From: VBAU01 sp036005185
GTDB taxonomy: Bacteria; Bacteroidota; Bacteroidia; Chitinophagales; Chitinophagaceae
DNA: 64,000 bases
Assembly (NCBI GenBank): GCA_036005185.1
Contig: DASYQS010000008.1
Span: 1-64,000 of the forward strand
Direction of reading: 5' to 3'
Within the stretch, counting starts at the first letter, position 1, and the number at the start of each line of letters is the position of its first letter. Of this stretch, positions 1-8,405 are shown piece after piece. The notes under the pieces are model-generated. The model saw only the letters and a program-made list of their open reading frames with translations. It ran no database searches and was not told the DNA's origin. Made by a program: the position numbers and the translations under genes.

Positions 1-1
1 C

Positions 2-820
2 TGGGCATACTTCAGGCCTGGTGGCGTAATTGAAGTGAATGCCGGCGTGAAACATGATGGAACGATCACGGCGTGGAAATTTAATAACTACAATTCTGGT
101 GGGGCTGGACTGGATACTCAATATAAAGTCAACAACAAACAAGTTGAACATATTCCTTGCAATACGCCATTAGCACAAGGATCGTATCGTGGGCTTGCTG
201 CAACAGCGAATGTGTTTGCTCGCGAATGCCACATGAACGACCTCGCGGGTTTGATCAAAATGGACCCGCTTGCTTTTCGATTAAAAAACCTGGACGACGA
301 TCGCTTTATCGCGGTGCTGCAAACTGCCGCAAAGGCCTTTGGCTGGGGTGGCTCCAAAACGCCTGGTCATGGTTTTGGTATTGCAGCCGGTTTTGAAAAA
401 GGCGGTCATGTTGCCACATGCGCCGAAGTAATGGTAAATAGTGATAAGGAAGTAAAGATGATTCGTATAACACAGGCAATTGAATGTGGCGCTATTGTTA
501 ATCCGCATCATTTGGAAAACCAGGCGATGGGTTCCATTATACAAGGCCTGGGCGGCGCATTATTTGAAGCAGTGGATTTTGCCGGTGGCAAGATTGTTAA
601 CTCCGGCCTTTCTGCTTACAGGGTTCCCCGCTTTAGTGATGTACCCAAAATTGAAATAATATTAATAGACCGCAAAGATCTTCCATCGGCCGGTGCAGGC
701 GAAGCATCGATCATTGGTATTGCACCCGCCATCCGTAATGCCATAGTTGACGCCACGGGCATAGCCTTGAATACTTTGCCAATGATACCAAACGGAGTGC
801 TGAAAGATAAAAGTGAATAG
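2..820 (+). CDS. Molybdopterin-binding subunit of a xanthine dehydrogenase-family hydroxylase (3' part)
   Basis: The reading frame is open from the window edge, so this is the C-terminal part of a larger gene; the first GTG inside it (35) is not a credible start. The text GSYRG (about 179-193) and the late GAGEAS motif (about 692-709) match the molybdenum-cofactor-binding domain of the xanthine dehydrogenase / isoquinoline 1-oxidoreductase large subunit. In this family the Glu of the GxGE motif is the catalytic base. Such enzymes hydroxylate N-heterocycles, purines or aldehydes with water as oxygen donor, and work with a small 2Fe-2S subunit that must lie outside the window. Substrate cannot be read from this fragment. 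The following 286 bases up to 1106 hold no gene that I can recognise. Confidence 0.85.
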   Translation, partial: WAYFRPGGVIEVNAGVKHDGTITAWKFNNYNSGGAGLDTQYKVNNKQVEHIPCNTPLAQGSYRGLAATANVFARECHMNDLAGLIKMDPLAFRLKNLDDDRFIAVLQTAAKAFGWGGSKTPGHGFGIAAGFEKGGHVATCAEVMVNSDKEVKMIRITQAIECGAIVNPHHLENQAMGSIIQGLGGALFEAVDFAGGKIVNSGLSAYRVPRFSDVPKIEIILIDRKDLPSAGAGEASIIGIAPAIRNAIVDATGIALNTLPMIPNGVLKDKSE

Positions 821-1106
821 ATAAAAGTAAAACTGACTGATACCACGGCGTGCAAGCTCATAGTTTAAAGCTATTTGCTTTACTACATGCATTCGCGTTG
901 TTGCTGCAGAGAACAAAACGGGAAGCTTCTTCAATATTGAACACCAACAAGGCCGTGCTCTTGGGTGGTGAGTTATCAGTCCTCAGTTGTCCACTCATTA
1001 CATTCTGCGTTTTTTGAGGTTACCATTGTCTCCGCTGAACGTTCAATCCAAATCAAACCGCCCTTTGGCACGATCTTATAATCAGTTAAGGTGTGATCAT
1101 GCGGAC

Positions 1107-3656
1107 ATGAAAACTATTCCTTTTTATTTTTTGTTGATTACTGTTTCGGTTTCAGGTCAAACCGGTGATTTTCAATTAAATAATTTACAACAACGATCAA
1201 ATATTCGAATCCCTGCAAATCCAAAACTAAGGGGTAATGGCTTCACACGGTTCTTAATAGGGGAAAATTATAGAAAGGAATGGACAGATAGTATTCATGT
1301 TCCTGTCCTAAATTTTAAAACAGATTTTGGCGGACTAAAACCCGATAAAGAAGGCGGTGGTAAACAGACCCGCACTTTACATTTAGACGATGGTGATGGA
1401 AAACACTGGGTGTTGCGATCTGTTGAAAAATTTCCCGAAAAAATAATTGCACCTGAACTAAAAGGAACCATATTCGAAACACTTATTCATGATGGACTTT
1501 CGGCTTCTTATCCTTACGGTGTTTTATCCGTTGGAACCTTAGCACGTGCAGCCGGTGTACCTTTTTTCCCGAATACAGTTGTTTATATCCCTGATGATGC
1601 TGCTCTTGGTGAGTTTCGGTCAAAATATAAAAATACATTGTCATTATTGGAATTAAGAACGATAGCGGATAAAGACGCGAAAATGTATGACACGGAAGAA
1701 ATTATTCCGGAGCTACAACAATCAAACAAAAAAACCATAGATCAAAAAGCAGTATTGAGGGCAAGACTGCTCGATAATTTCATCATGGATTTTGACCGGC
1801 ACGAAGCTCAGTGGTTGTGGATAGAAAAGGAAATGAATGAAAGAACTTTTTATTATCCTATTCCTAAAGACAGAGACCAGGCATACTTTAACATCGAAGG
1901 TCCTTTGCCCAGATTATTAAGTGGCAGGCCTTCACTAGGTCCTATACAGGGACTAAGGGCAAAGCCCAAAAACATTCTCACCTTCAATTATCCTGAAAGA
2001 ACTTTCGACCACACCTTTTTAAATGAGCTGGATGAACAGACATGGAATGAGGAGATTGATCAGTTTATTTCAAGCATGACAAACTCAGTTATTGAAAGTT
2101 CAATGAAAAAACAACCGGAGGAAATTCAACAATATCATGGTGATGAAATTGCTGTTATTTTAAAAAATAAAAAATCTTCTTTCAAAGAAGATATGTTGGG
2201 ATATTACCGGTTTATCTCCAAAACAGTTTCTGTGGTTGGCAGCAATGACGACGAGGTGTTTACGATCACGAAAAGCTCAGATGGAACTGTAAAAGTGCAG
2301 GTGCAGGATAAAAAAGGGTTTATCACATACAGCAGGCAATTTGATCCTTCTGTAACCAAAGAAATAAGAATATATGGCCTGGAGGGCAACGATCAATTTT
2401 TGGTGGATGATGAAACCAGCCCTATTGTAATCAGACTGGTTGGCGGACCTGGTGATGATGTATTTGTTAACAATGCCAAAGGGGGGAAAGTTTTTGTGTA
2501 TGATGTGTCTTTTGAAAACAACACCATTACGGGTGGTGGTTTCAGAAATAAAATTTCATCTGACCCTTTAAATAATGAATACCGGCGAATAAATAGTGAC
2601 TATAACTCTTCCGCGTTGGGCATCTTCGCTGAGTATTACAGAGAGGGCGGCTTCTTTTTAGGGCCCAGTTATAAAATCACCACTCAGGGATTTAGAAAAG
2701 AACCTTATGCAAGTAAACATTTCTTTTACGTAACCAAAGCATTTACCTCAAGTGCATGGCATGTTCAGTATGATGCCGATTTTATGAAAGTTGGTCGTAA
2801 CACCGATCTTTTATTGAGAAGTGACGCAAAACTGCCTACTGTAAGAACTCGTTTTTTTGGTTATGGAAATAATACGGTGTTTGATAAGAGCAAGGGGTTG
2901 AAGTATTACAAAATTCACTACACATCGATTGAGGGTTCATTGATGGCAAGTACTTCGATTACTTCATGGCTTCGGTTAAAATATGGTCCGGTACTGCAGT
3001 ATTTTAAAATTCCGGAGACAAGAAATGAGAACCACTATATAGAGTCTGTGTATTCGCCTGAGACTGCCAAAAGCACCTTTGATAGCAAATGGTACGCTGG
3101 TGGTGAAGTGAGAGCCACAATCAATACAAGGAATAACGATTTAGTGCCAAAGCGAGGGATCTTTTCCAATATTTATACAAGACAACTGGTTGGCATTAAC
3201 AAGAACACCAATACTCTTAACCAGGTTGGTGCCGATCTCTCAATCTATACTGATGTTCTTTTGAAAAACCATATAATCATTGCGGCTTCATTTGGAGCCA
3301 ATCACAATTTTGGAAGTTTTGAAATTCCACAGGCCCAGTATCTTGGTCGAAGGCAATATTTGAGAGGATTCAGATCATACCGTTTTGCAGGAAGGTCAAA
3401 CGCCTACAATAATATCGAGCTGAGAATAAATTTTGGCGATGTGAATTTTTATGTATTGAGGGGCCCATTTGGTGTTCTTGGATTTCATGATGTGGGAAGG
3501 GTTTGGATACCCCGAGAAGACTCCGACACCTGGCACAGAGGTTACGGAGCTGGTATTTGGATGGCGCCATTCAATAAAATTGTTGTGAGCGGATTGCTGA
3601 CTTATTCCAAAGAAGAGAACGCATACCCGATGGTAACATTTGGGTTTCAATTTTAA
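1107..3656 (+). CDS. BamA/TamA-like outer-membrane barrel with kinase-like N-terminal region
   Basis: The 849-residue product starts best at ATG 1107, which gives a signal peptide (MKTIPFYFLLITVSVSG); the TTG at 987 only adds an unconvincing N-terminus. The C-terminal third resembles BamA/TamA-type barrels: an RGF motif near residues 753-755 (YLRGFRSYRFAG) and a terminal phenylalanine typical of outer-membrane insertion. The region before it (about 60-300) is unusual: a Gly-rich segment, Lys108 in RSVEKFP, then DNFIMDFDRHEAQW (223-236) and IPKDRDQAYF (252-261). The order G-loop, Lys, D-x-D-R-H, D-x-D resembles CotH, HipA and FAM20-type kinases; this is inference from motif order. No metallophosphoesterase motifs are seen. 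The next gene follows after 11 bases and is probably co-transcribed. Confidence 0.8.
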   Translation: MKTIPFYFLLITVSVSGQTGDFQLNNLQQRSNIRIPANPKLRGNGFTRFLIGENYRKEWTDSIHVPVLNFKTDFGGLKPDKEGGGKQTRTLHLDDGDGKHWVLRSVEKFPEKIIAPELKGTIFETLIHDGLSASYPYGVLSVGTLARAAGVPFFPNTVVYIPDDAALGEFRSKYKNTLSLLELRTIADKDAKMYDTEEIIPELQQSNKKTIDQKAVLRARLLDNFIMDFDRHEAQWLWIEKEMNERTFYYPIPKDRDQAYFNIEGPLPRLLSGRPSLGPIQGLRAKPKNILTFNYPERTFDHTFLNELDEQTWNEEIDQFISSMTNSVIESSMKKQPEEIQQYHGDEIAVILKNKKSSFKEDMLGYYRFISKTVSVVGSNDDEVFTITKSSDGTVKVQVQDKKGFITYSRQFDPSVTKEIRIYGLEGNDQFLVDDETSPIVIRLVGGPGDDVFVNNAKGGKVFVYDVSFENNTITGGGFRNKISSDPLNNEYRRINSDYNSSALGIFAEYYREGGFFLGPSYKITTQGFRKEPYASKHFFYVTKAFTSSAWHVQYDADFMKVGRNTDLLLRSDAKLPTVRTRFFGYGNNTVFDKSKGLKYYKIHYTSIEGSLMASTSITSWLRLKYGPVLQYFKIPETRNENHYIESVYSPETAKSTFDSKWYAGGEVRATINTRNNDLVPKRGIFSNIYTRQLVGINKNTNTLNQVGADLSIYTDVLLKNHIIIAASFGANHNFGSFEIPQAQYLGRRQYLRGFRSYRFAGRSNAYNNIELRINFGDVNFYVLRGPFGVLGFHDVGRVWIPREDSDTWHRGYGAGIWMAPFNKIVVSGLLTYSKEENAYPMVTFGFQF

Positions 3657-3667
3657 AAAACGCAGCT

Positions 3668-4162
3668 ATGAAGGTCTTTTTTGCTCTATTGGTTCTTCCG
3701 CTTTTTTCAGCCAGTCAGACCGTGCATGTAAAAGACGGCAGCATTTTGTACGAAGGCAAAGAAAAAGTTACAGGAGTTTCCGCATCTGAAATCTATAACA
3801 GGATTCAACATATTCTTCCGTCATTGATTGATGACTATCAAATTGAAAAACAATCTGCAAATGCAGTGAGGGCAAGAGGGGAACTGAATCTCAAAACACC
3901 GTTTAACATTATTCGCACAGTTCATTATTCAATGGAACTGAGGGCAGTTGAAAACGGGTATGAATATCTCATCGACAGCGTGTCATTTACCGAACGAAAG
4001 CGTGGCGAAAAACCGAGCACGAAATCTTCAAAAGAAGTTTTAGACAATATGAGTGAACAAGGAGCTATCGTTGGCGAGACGGAGAGATTACTCAATGAAA
4101 CAGATATGAGGTTTCAAAAGTTGTTGGCGGTGCTGAGGACAAGAGTCAAAAGTAAGAAGTAA
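3668..4162 (+). CDS. DUF4468-like exported protein
   Basis: This 164-residue protein has a signal peptide (MKVFFALLVLPLFSASQ) and a central segment VKDGSILYEGKEKV followed by a two-layer pattern that resembles DUF4468, a Bacteroidota domain predicted to have a TBP-like fold. The function of that family is not known. The gene lies 11 bases after the outer-membrane barrel gene, so both are probably one transcript, and a hairpin with a T-run follows at 4169. The C-terminal 30 residues are charged and likely helical. Family assignment rests on overall resemblance and is not certain; export and operon linkage are clear. Confidence 0.65.
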   Translation: MKVFFALLVLPLFSASQTVHVKDGSILYEGKEKVTGVSASEIYNRIQHILPSLIDDYQIEKQSANAVRARGELNLKTPFNIIRTVHYSMELRAVENGYEYLIDSVSFTERKRGEKPSTKSSKEVLDNMSEQGAIVGETERLLNETDMRFQKLLAVLRTRVKSKK

Positions 4163-4166
4163 AAAG

Positions 4167-4379
4167 TCAAAGGCCCCCGGTGAGGAGCCTTTTTGCTTCC
4201 TCAAGATTAAGTGTCTTTATTCTCTTTTTGGCTTTGCGCATTTTTTCACTGTTTTTTGGCAGAAAGCTGCAGCATGGAAAGATAAAAGCAGTAGTCATAG
4301 TGTGACGATCTTCATAATAAGGATTATTGTTCAAATTTAAAGCACAGCGGGAATGAAAGCAAGCTGCATAAAACACCAA
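4167..4379 (-). CDS. Possible small or remnant protein of unknown function
   Basis: A 70-codon frame from TTG 4379, with a reasonable protein-like composition (PYYEDRHTMTTAFIF, then a basic helix KKRIKTLNLEEAKRLL). The frame is open four to seven codons further upstream without a normal start codon, and a TTG reading MKSRKDIYR would be in frame if one A of the A5 run near 4403 were missing. Its last codons overlap the terminator of the facing gene, which argues against it. I do not recognise the family. It is either a frameshifted small gene or a chance frame. Confidence 0.25.
   Translation of the reverse strand: MVFYAACFHSRCALNLNNNPYYEDRHTMTTAFIFPCCSFLPKNSEKMRKAKKRIKTLNLEEAKRLLTGGL
4169..4194 (+). 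terminator. Rho-independent terminator after the DUF4468-like gene
   Basis: AAAGGC (4169-4174) pairs with GCCTTT (4187-4192), with a further CC/GG pair inside, and a T-run follows. It starts seven bases after the stop codon of the upstream gene. Confidence 0.65.
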
Positions 4380-4468
4380 TCGATAAATGTCCTTACGACT
4401 TTTTCAATGTTTTTTAATTCTTGACTTGGTTAAATAAAAAATCACTAGACGCTTAGTTCAGCCAAATA

Positions 4469-4493
4469 AAAAAGCGATGCATAACATCGCTTT
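4469..4493 (-). terminator. Terminator of the glycine-zipper gene
   Basis: AAAGCGATG (4471-4479) and CATCGCTTT (4485-4493) form a perfect 9-bp stem with a five-base loop. On the minus strand it is followed by a T-rich tail, and it sits 20 bases past the stop codon of the gene at 4513. The rest of the stretch 4195-4468 holds only the doubtful frame described separately. Confidence 0.75.
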
Positions 4494-4512
4494 GAATTTA
4501 CATAGGGTGCTA

Positions 4513-4878
4513 TTAATATCGTTTGTGCTTTTTATCACGGTGCCTGCCATACAAATAACCGCCTGCCGCGCCTGCTACACCACCAATCACTGCGCCTTTT
4601 ACACGATTGTGGTCGCCAGCAACTACGGCTCCCAAAACCGCACCAGCGCCTGCACCTATGGCTGTGCCTTTTGCCGCACTGCTCCAACCTTTCTTTTTAA
4701 CTGTTGTGCTTTGCGCCTGGTAAGATGACCGGCTGGTATAGCTTCTGTGATGAGAAACTGATGTTTTCCGGGTGCTGTAATGCGTGGTTGGATAAGTTGT
4801 TGCCATGTGAGCGCTGCTGGCATTGTGTGCATCAGCGGGATAATTATGATACATGGAAGTATCGGGCATATTATACAT
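4513..4878 (-). CDS. Glycine-zipper (YMGG-like) protein, probably 5'-frameshifted
   Basis: The C-terminal half (GTAIGAGAGAVLGAVVAG, then a second Gly-rich helix GAVIGGVAGAAGGYLYG and a basic tail) is a typical glycine-zipper pair, as in small envelope proteins that oligomerise in or on membranes. The N-terminal half is rich in Ser, Thr, His and Tyr and contains DTSMY twice in close sequence; the first D-T-S lies upstream of the ATG at 4878. The frame is open upstream to a TGA near 4920 without a start codon, whereas a membrane-anchor frame (4899-4997) ends in the overlapping region. One extra G in the G4 run at 4912-4915 would join the two. As read, the protein has no export signal, which does not fit its family. 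Confidence 0.7.
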   Translation of the reverse strand: MYNMPDTSMYHNYPADAHNASSAHMATTYPTTHYSTRKTSVSHHRSYTSRSSYQAQSTTVKKKGWSSAAKGTAIGAGAGAVLGAVVAGDHNRVKGAVIGGVAGAAGGYLYGRHRDKKHKRY

Positions 4879-4898
4879 TGAGGTATCGGATGAATTAG

Positions 4899-4997
4899 TT
4901 AAATCACTATGCCCCTTATTTCATTCAATAAAAGAATCACGAATGTGGCTCCCACTATTGTAGACAATGCTATGATGATTATTTTTCTCATATTCAT
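4899..4997 (-). CDS. Short membrane-anchor frame, likely the true N-terminus of the glycine-zipper protein
   Basis: This 32-codon frame starts ATG-AAT-ATG-AGA and encodes two positive residues, then a hydrophobic helix (KIIIIALSTIVGATFVILLL). It terminates at TAA inside the region that, in the other frame, encodes residues just upstream of the glycine-zipper protein. Adding one base in the run of four C at 4912-4915 (plus strand) fuses it to the downstream frame without any stop. It is therefore best read as the missing N-terminal anchor; an independent small membrane protein translationally coupled to the next gene is the alternative. Confidence 0.5.
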   Translation of the reverse strand: MNMRKIIIIALSTIVGATFVILLLNEIRGIVI

Positions 4998-5250
4998 ATT
5001 TGAAAAATTTTAGTCAACACCATCTGTTTTTCAATGACCATGCCACGAGAATTTATTTCCGTTTAATGCTCTGTAAAAACTATTAACGAACTGGCGGCCT
5101 TTTGTTTTTATATGACTTCCGATTGTAAACTGTAGGGATTGTTATTAGCAAAGATCTTCAATTGTAAGGGTGCTGACATGTGTATTGTACAAATAAGAGT
5201 TGGAAATTTTTTTACAATTAAATAGGATTTATTCAATTAAAAACAAGGAC

Positions 5251-5493
5251 ATGAAAAATTTATTTTTGATCTTAGCCATCTCGGGATCTTTAATAGCTTG
5301 TAATAATGCAAGTGAGTCAACAGAAAATAAAAAAGACTCTCTCGATTCCATTGCAAACGAAAAAAAGGATGTAATTGATTCCACAGCGGAACAAAAAAAA
5401 GATATGGTTGATTCAACAACGGCAATGAAGAAAGAAGCCCTGGATAAAATGGATTCAGCGAAAAGAAAGGACTCTAGCAGGCACAGACGTTAA
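5251..5493 (+). CDS. Small repetitive lipoprotein
   Basis: The start ATG 5251 gives an 80-residue protein with a lipoprotein signal (MKNLFLILAISGSLIACNN, Cys18 as lipidation site). The mature part is highly charged and made of a degenerate 11-residue repeat around KKDxxDST, predicted as one long helix or coiled coil, ending in RKDSSRHRR. No known function. Charged helical lipoproteins of this type are frequent single genes in Bacteroidota and may bridge membrane and peptidoglycan, but nothing here proves that. The spacer 4998-5250 holds no recognisable gene. Confidence 0.7.
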   Translation: MKNLFLILAISGSLIACNNASESTENKKDSLDSIANEKKDVIDSTAEQKKDMVDSTTAMKKEALDKMDSAKRKDSSRHRR

Positions 5494-5654
5494 ATCCTAT
5501 GATGCTAAAGTCTTCTCACCAAGTTTTAACTAGTTGCTTTTTGTCGACTACTCCCGTTGCGAAACTCACTGGCCGCCGGCAGTAGGCCTTTGCTTTTCCG
5601 TTGTGGGTGGTGCGCCAAGCGGGACTATTCTTATAGAGCACGACACTCTATTAT

Positions 5655-6776
5655 TCATTTAGCTTCTGCCAATGCATAGCTTGTGCTTCTGCCTCCGGCC
5701 GCTTCTCTTTTTAGGATCTTTCTTTCCAATAAATCCTGTATATCACGCAAGGCTGTATCCTGCGAGCACTTGGCAATCTTTGCCCATTTGGAGGAGGTAA
5801 GTTTTCCAACAAAACCATCCAGCAATTTATTGAGCAATAAAACCTGCCGGCTGTTGAAAACTGTTTTTGCATGTCTTTCCCAAAACTTTGCTTTATTCAA
5901 TACTACGGCAAGGGTTTCATCGGTTGCCATCAATGCACGGTTAAAACAATTCAGAAACCATTCCATCCATTTGGTTATATCCAGCGATCCTTTCTGTGTT
6001 TGCTCCAGTGTATTGTAGTAATCATTTCTTTCTTTCCTGATCTGTGCCGACATACTGTAAAAACGTTGGGCCGACTCATCGGCACGGGCCAGTTGCATAT
6101 CGGCAATGGCTCGTGCAATACGCCCGTTGCCATCATCAAAAGGATGTATGGTAACAAACCATAAATGAGCAAGGGCGGCTTTCAGCACGGGGTCCATGCT
6201 ATTCTCCTGATTAAACCAGTCAATGAATTTTTTCATTTCATCTTTTAGCACTTCGGCATCTGGCGCCCGGAAATGGACTTTCTCTTTACCTATGGCACCT
6301 GATACTACCTGCATAGGATCATCCTTTGGATTGTTTCGCCATTTGCCTACAACTATTTTATGCATGCCGCTGGTACTAGTGGGGAACATGGCGGCATGCC
6401 AGGTAAATAATCGTTTTGCAGTGATTGGTTCACTGTAATGTTGTGTGGCATCAAGCATCATTTCTACCACGCCATCAATATGCCGGTCGGCCGGTATAAG
6501 TCCGGCTATTCTTAACCCGAGTTTTCTGGCAATGGAAGAACGAACCTGGTCAGCATTCAACACTTCGCCCTCGATCTCGCCTGACTTCACCACTTCAACA
6601 GTAAGTGAATGCAAGGTGGCTTCTGTTTGCAGAGAAAACCCCAGTGCTTCCATTTTGCCAAATATTCTTCCCTGCCGGTGACGAACCGAAGACAGCAGCC
6701 CGGCTATCTTTTTTTCATCCCAATAAAACCCCGGCCAGCCCGGGAGCTCATAGATATATTTTATTAATCTCCGCAT
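5655..6776 (-). CDS. Fic family protein (AMP-transferase) with own inhibitory helix and C-terminal winged helix
   Basis: The 373-residue protein has a DUF4172-like N-terminus (YIYELPGWPGFYWD), the inhibitory motif SGEIEG at 65-70 matching (S/T)xxxE(G/N), and the full Fic core HPFDDGNGRIAR at 211-222, with the catalytic His211 and the anion-binding GNGR. Fic proteins transfer AMP from ATP to hydroxyl side chains of target proteins; the N-terminal Glu69 would block ATP binding, making this a class II enzyme. Residues about 308-370 look like a DeoR-type winged helix (SSKWAKIAKCSQDTALRDIQ), so the protein may bind DNA, perhaps the half-site array directly in its own leader. The target protein is unknown. 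Confidence 0.92.
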   Translation of the reverse strand: MRRLIKYIYELPGWPGFYWDEKKIAGLLSSVRHRQGRIFGKMEALGFSLQTEATLHSLTVEVVKSGEIEGEVLNADQVRSSIARKLGLRIAGLIPADRHIDGVVEMMLDATQHYSEPITAKRLFTWHAAMFPTSTSGMHKIVVGKWRNNPKDDPMQVVSGAIGKEKVHFRAPDAEVLKDEMKKFIDWFNQENSMDPVLKAALAHLWFVTIHPFDDGNGRIARAIADMQLARADESAQRFYSMSAQIRKERNDYYNTLEQTQKGSLDITKWMEWFLNCFNRALMATDETLAVVLNKAKFWERHAKTVFNSRQVLLLNKLLDGFVGKLTSSKWAKIAKCSQDTALRDIQDLLERKILKREAAGGRSTSYALAEAK

Positions 6777-6780
6777 AATC

Positions 6781-6863
6781 TGCGGTGAAAATAGGATTTT
6801 TTCTCCGCACTGTCAAATTATTCACCGCAAAGCATGCGGTGAATAGGCTCGTTATTCACCGCA
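6781..6863. promoter_or_regulatory. Array of four GCGGTGAATA half-sites upstream of fic
   Basis: Four copies of one motif occur in alternating orientation: TGCGGTGAAAATA (6781-6793), TTATTCACCGC (6818-6828), GCGGTGAATA (6836-6845) and TTATTCACCGCA (6852-6863). The middle two form a perfect 10-bp inverted repeat with a seven-base spacer. The array starts five bases before the fic start codon and lies in the gap to the divergent FAD enzyme gene. It is a good candidate operator, possibly for the winged helix of the Fic protein itself. Confidence 0.6.
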
Positions 6864-6906
6864 GCACCTTTTGTTCCCATTACTCACCACCAACCTACAA
6901 GCTCAC

Positions 6907-6914
6907 TACATTTG
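6907..6914 (+). promoter_or_regulatory. Probable -7 element TACATTTG
   Basis: TACATTTG matches the Bacteroidota -7 consensus TAnnTTTG. No TTG is found at the expected 19-bp distance. It lies 57 bases ahead of ATG 6971, which supports a start there and not at the ATG at 6785 upstream. Confidence 0.4.
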
Positions 6915-6970
6915 CACGGGATAGCTATTCAAATTTTCAATCAAGCCTTCAAAAAATGGGTGTAAATAAA

Positions 6971-8404
6971 ATGGATTATGATGCTGTTGTAGTGGGTTCA
7001 GGGCCGAATGGGCTGTCGGCTGCTATTACTATGCAGCAAGCAGGGCTTTCTGTATTGTTGGTGGAAGCAAAAAATTCAATTGGCGGAGGTCTGCGATCTG
7101 CAGAACTCACCTTGTCTCATTTTATTCATGATGTATGTTCCGCTATACATCCCTTAGCAACCGCCTCTCCATTTTTTAAAACCCTTCCGCTGGAGCAGCA
7201 TGGATTGGAATTTATTTTTCCAACCATTGCTGCAGCTCATCCTTTTGATGATGGCAACGCCGCTGCCTTGTATTCCTCATTGGAACAAACAGCGCAAACA
7301 TTGGGTGAAGATGAAACGACTTATCTGAAGCTGATGAAACCATTGGTACAAGATTGGCCTCTTATTGCACCCGAAATACTTAGACCTTTGCAATTTCCAA
7401 AACATCCCATGGCTATGGCTCGTTTTGGTTTCAAGGCTCTCACCTCTGCGAATCATTTAGCCAAACGTTTTCATTCTGCAGCCGCAAAAGGACTCTGGGC
7501 GGGAATGGCAGCTCATTCTATACAATCATTATCGAATGCTGCTTCATCGGCTAGTGCATTAGTTTTAATGGCTGCCGGGCATGTAACAGGATGGCCTATG
7601 GCAAAAGGAGGAGCAAACTCGATTGCGAATGTGCTTGCTTCTTATTTTGTTTCATTGGGTGGCGTGATAGAAACTAACTTTTATGTTCGTTCGCTGAATC
7701 AGTTGCCGTCTTCTCGTGCTGTATTATTTGATGTTACTCCCAGGCAGTTGCTGCAAATAGCAGGACATAAATTTTCATCCATCTATAAATGGCAATTGGA
7801 AAGATATCGCTATGGCATGGGTGTATTTAAAATTGATTGGGCATTAGATGGACCCATACCTTTTACTGCATCAGCCTGTAGGCAGGCGGGAACGGTGCAC
7901 ATAGGAAACACCTTGGAAGAAATTGCAGCCTCCGAACAGTTAACGGCAGAAGGAAAATTTTCTGAAAAACCTTTTGTACTGTTAGCTCAACAAAGTTTGT
8001 TTGATGCTTCGCGGGCGCCGGAAGGAAAGCACACTGCCTGGGCTTATTGTCATGTGCCGAATGGATCGCAAACAGATATGACTAAGCAAATCGAAAAACA
8101 AGTAGAACGATTTGCTCCTGGTTTCAGAGAGCGAATAATAGGAAGACATGTGATGAATACAGCGCAACTGGAAGAGTATAATCCTAATTATATTGGAGGT
8201 GATATCGTTGGCGGCACCATGGACCTAGGACAATTGTTTACCCGTCCGGCATTGAGGTTATCACCTTACAAAACTTCAGCAAAAGGAATTTATATCTGTT
8301 CTTCTTCCACACCTCCAGGTGCAGGTGTGCATGGCATGTGCGGATATCATGCCGCGAAAAGAGCGTTGAAAGATGTTTTTAATAAAAAGGCTGCACGTCT
8401 GTGA
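6971..8404 (+). CDS. FAD-dependent oxidoreductase of the phytoene desaturase-like group
   Basis: Starting at ATG 6971 (477 residues), the protein begins MDYDAVVVGSGPNGLSAA, a Rossmann GxGxxG dinucleotide-binding motif at its very N-terminus as in CrtI-like and amine-oxidase-like flavoproteins; ATG 6956 is a near alternative. The end has the family pattern STPPGAGVHGMCGYHAA, the second FAD contact. Residues about 300-320 read ACRQAGTVHIG, also conserved in this group. Substrate is not evident: carotenoid biosynthesis genes are not adjacent, so it should not be named crtI. The gene is divergent from fic and shares its 180-base upstream region. Confidence 0.85.
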   Translation: MDYDAVVVGSGPNGLSAAITMQQAGLSVLLVEAKNSIGGGLRSAELTLSHFIHDVCSAIHPLATASPFFKTLPLEQHGLEFIFPTIAAAHPFDDGNAAALYSSLEQTAQTLGEDETTYLKLMKPLVQDWPLIAPEILRPLQFPKHPMAMARFGFKALTSANHLAKRFHSAAAKGLWAGMAAHSIQSLSNAASSASALVLMAAGHVTGWPMAKGGANSIANVLASYFVSLGGVIETNFYVRSLNQLPSSRAVLFDVTPRQLLQIAGHKFSSIYKWQLERYRYGMGVFKIDWALDGPIPFTASACRQAGTVHIGNTLEEIAASEQLTAEGKFSEKPFVLLAQQSLFDASRAPEGKHTAWAYCHVPNGSQTDMTKQIEKQVERFAPGFRERIIGRHVMNTAQLEEYNPNYIGGDIVGGTMDLGQLFTRPALRLSPYKTSAKGIYICSSSTPPGAGVHGMCGYHAAKRALKDVFNKKAARL

Positions 8405-8405
8405 C

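Noticed and set aside
987..1106. TTG-initiated N-terminal extension of the barrel protein
   Set aside because: It would hide the signal peptide that begins exactly at ATG 1107.
6785..6970. Longer N-terminus of the FAD oxidoreductase
   Set aside because: It would translate the half-site array and lies upstream of the probable -7 element; the Rossmann motif normally starts within a few residues of the N-terminus.
7865..7885. CCTGTAGGCAGGCGGG resembling the dispersed CCTGCC hairpins inside the FAD oxidoreductase gene
   Set aside because: It encodes the conserved ACRQAGTVH segment of the family, so the resemblance is coincidental.
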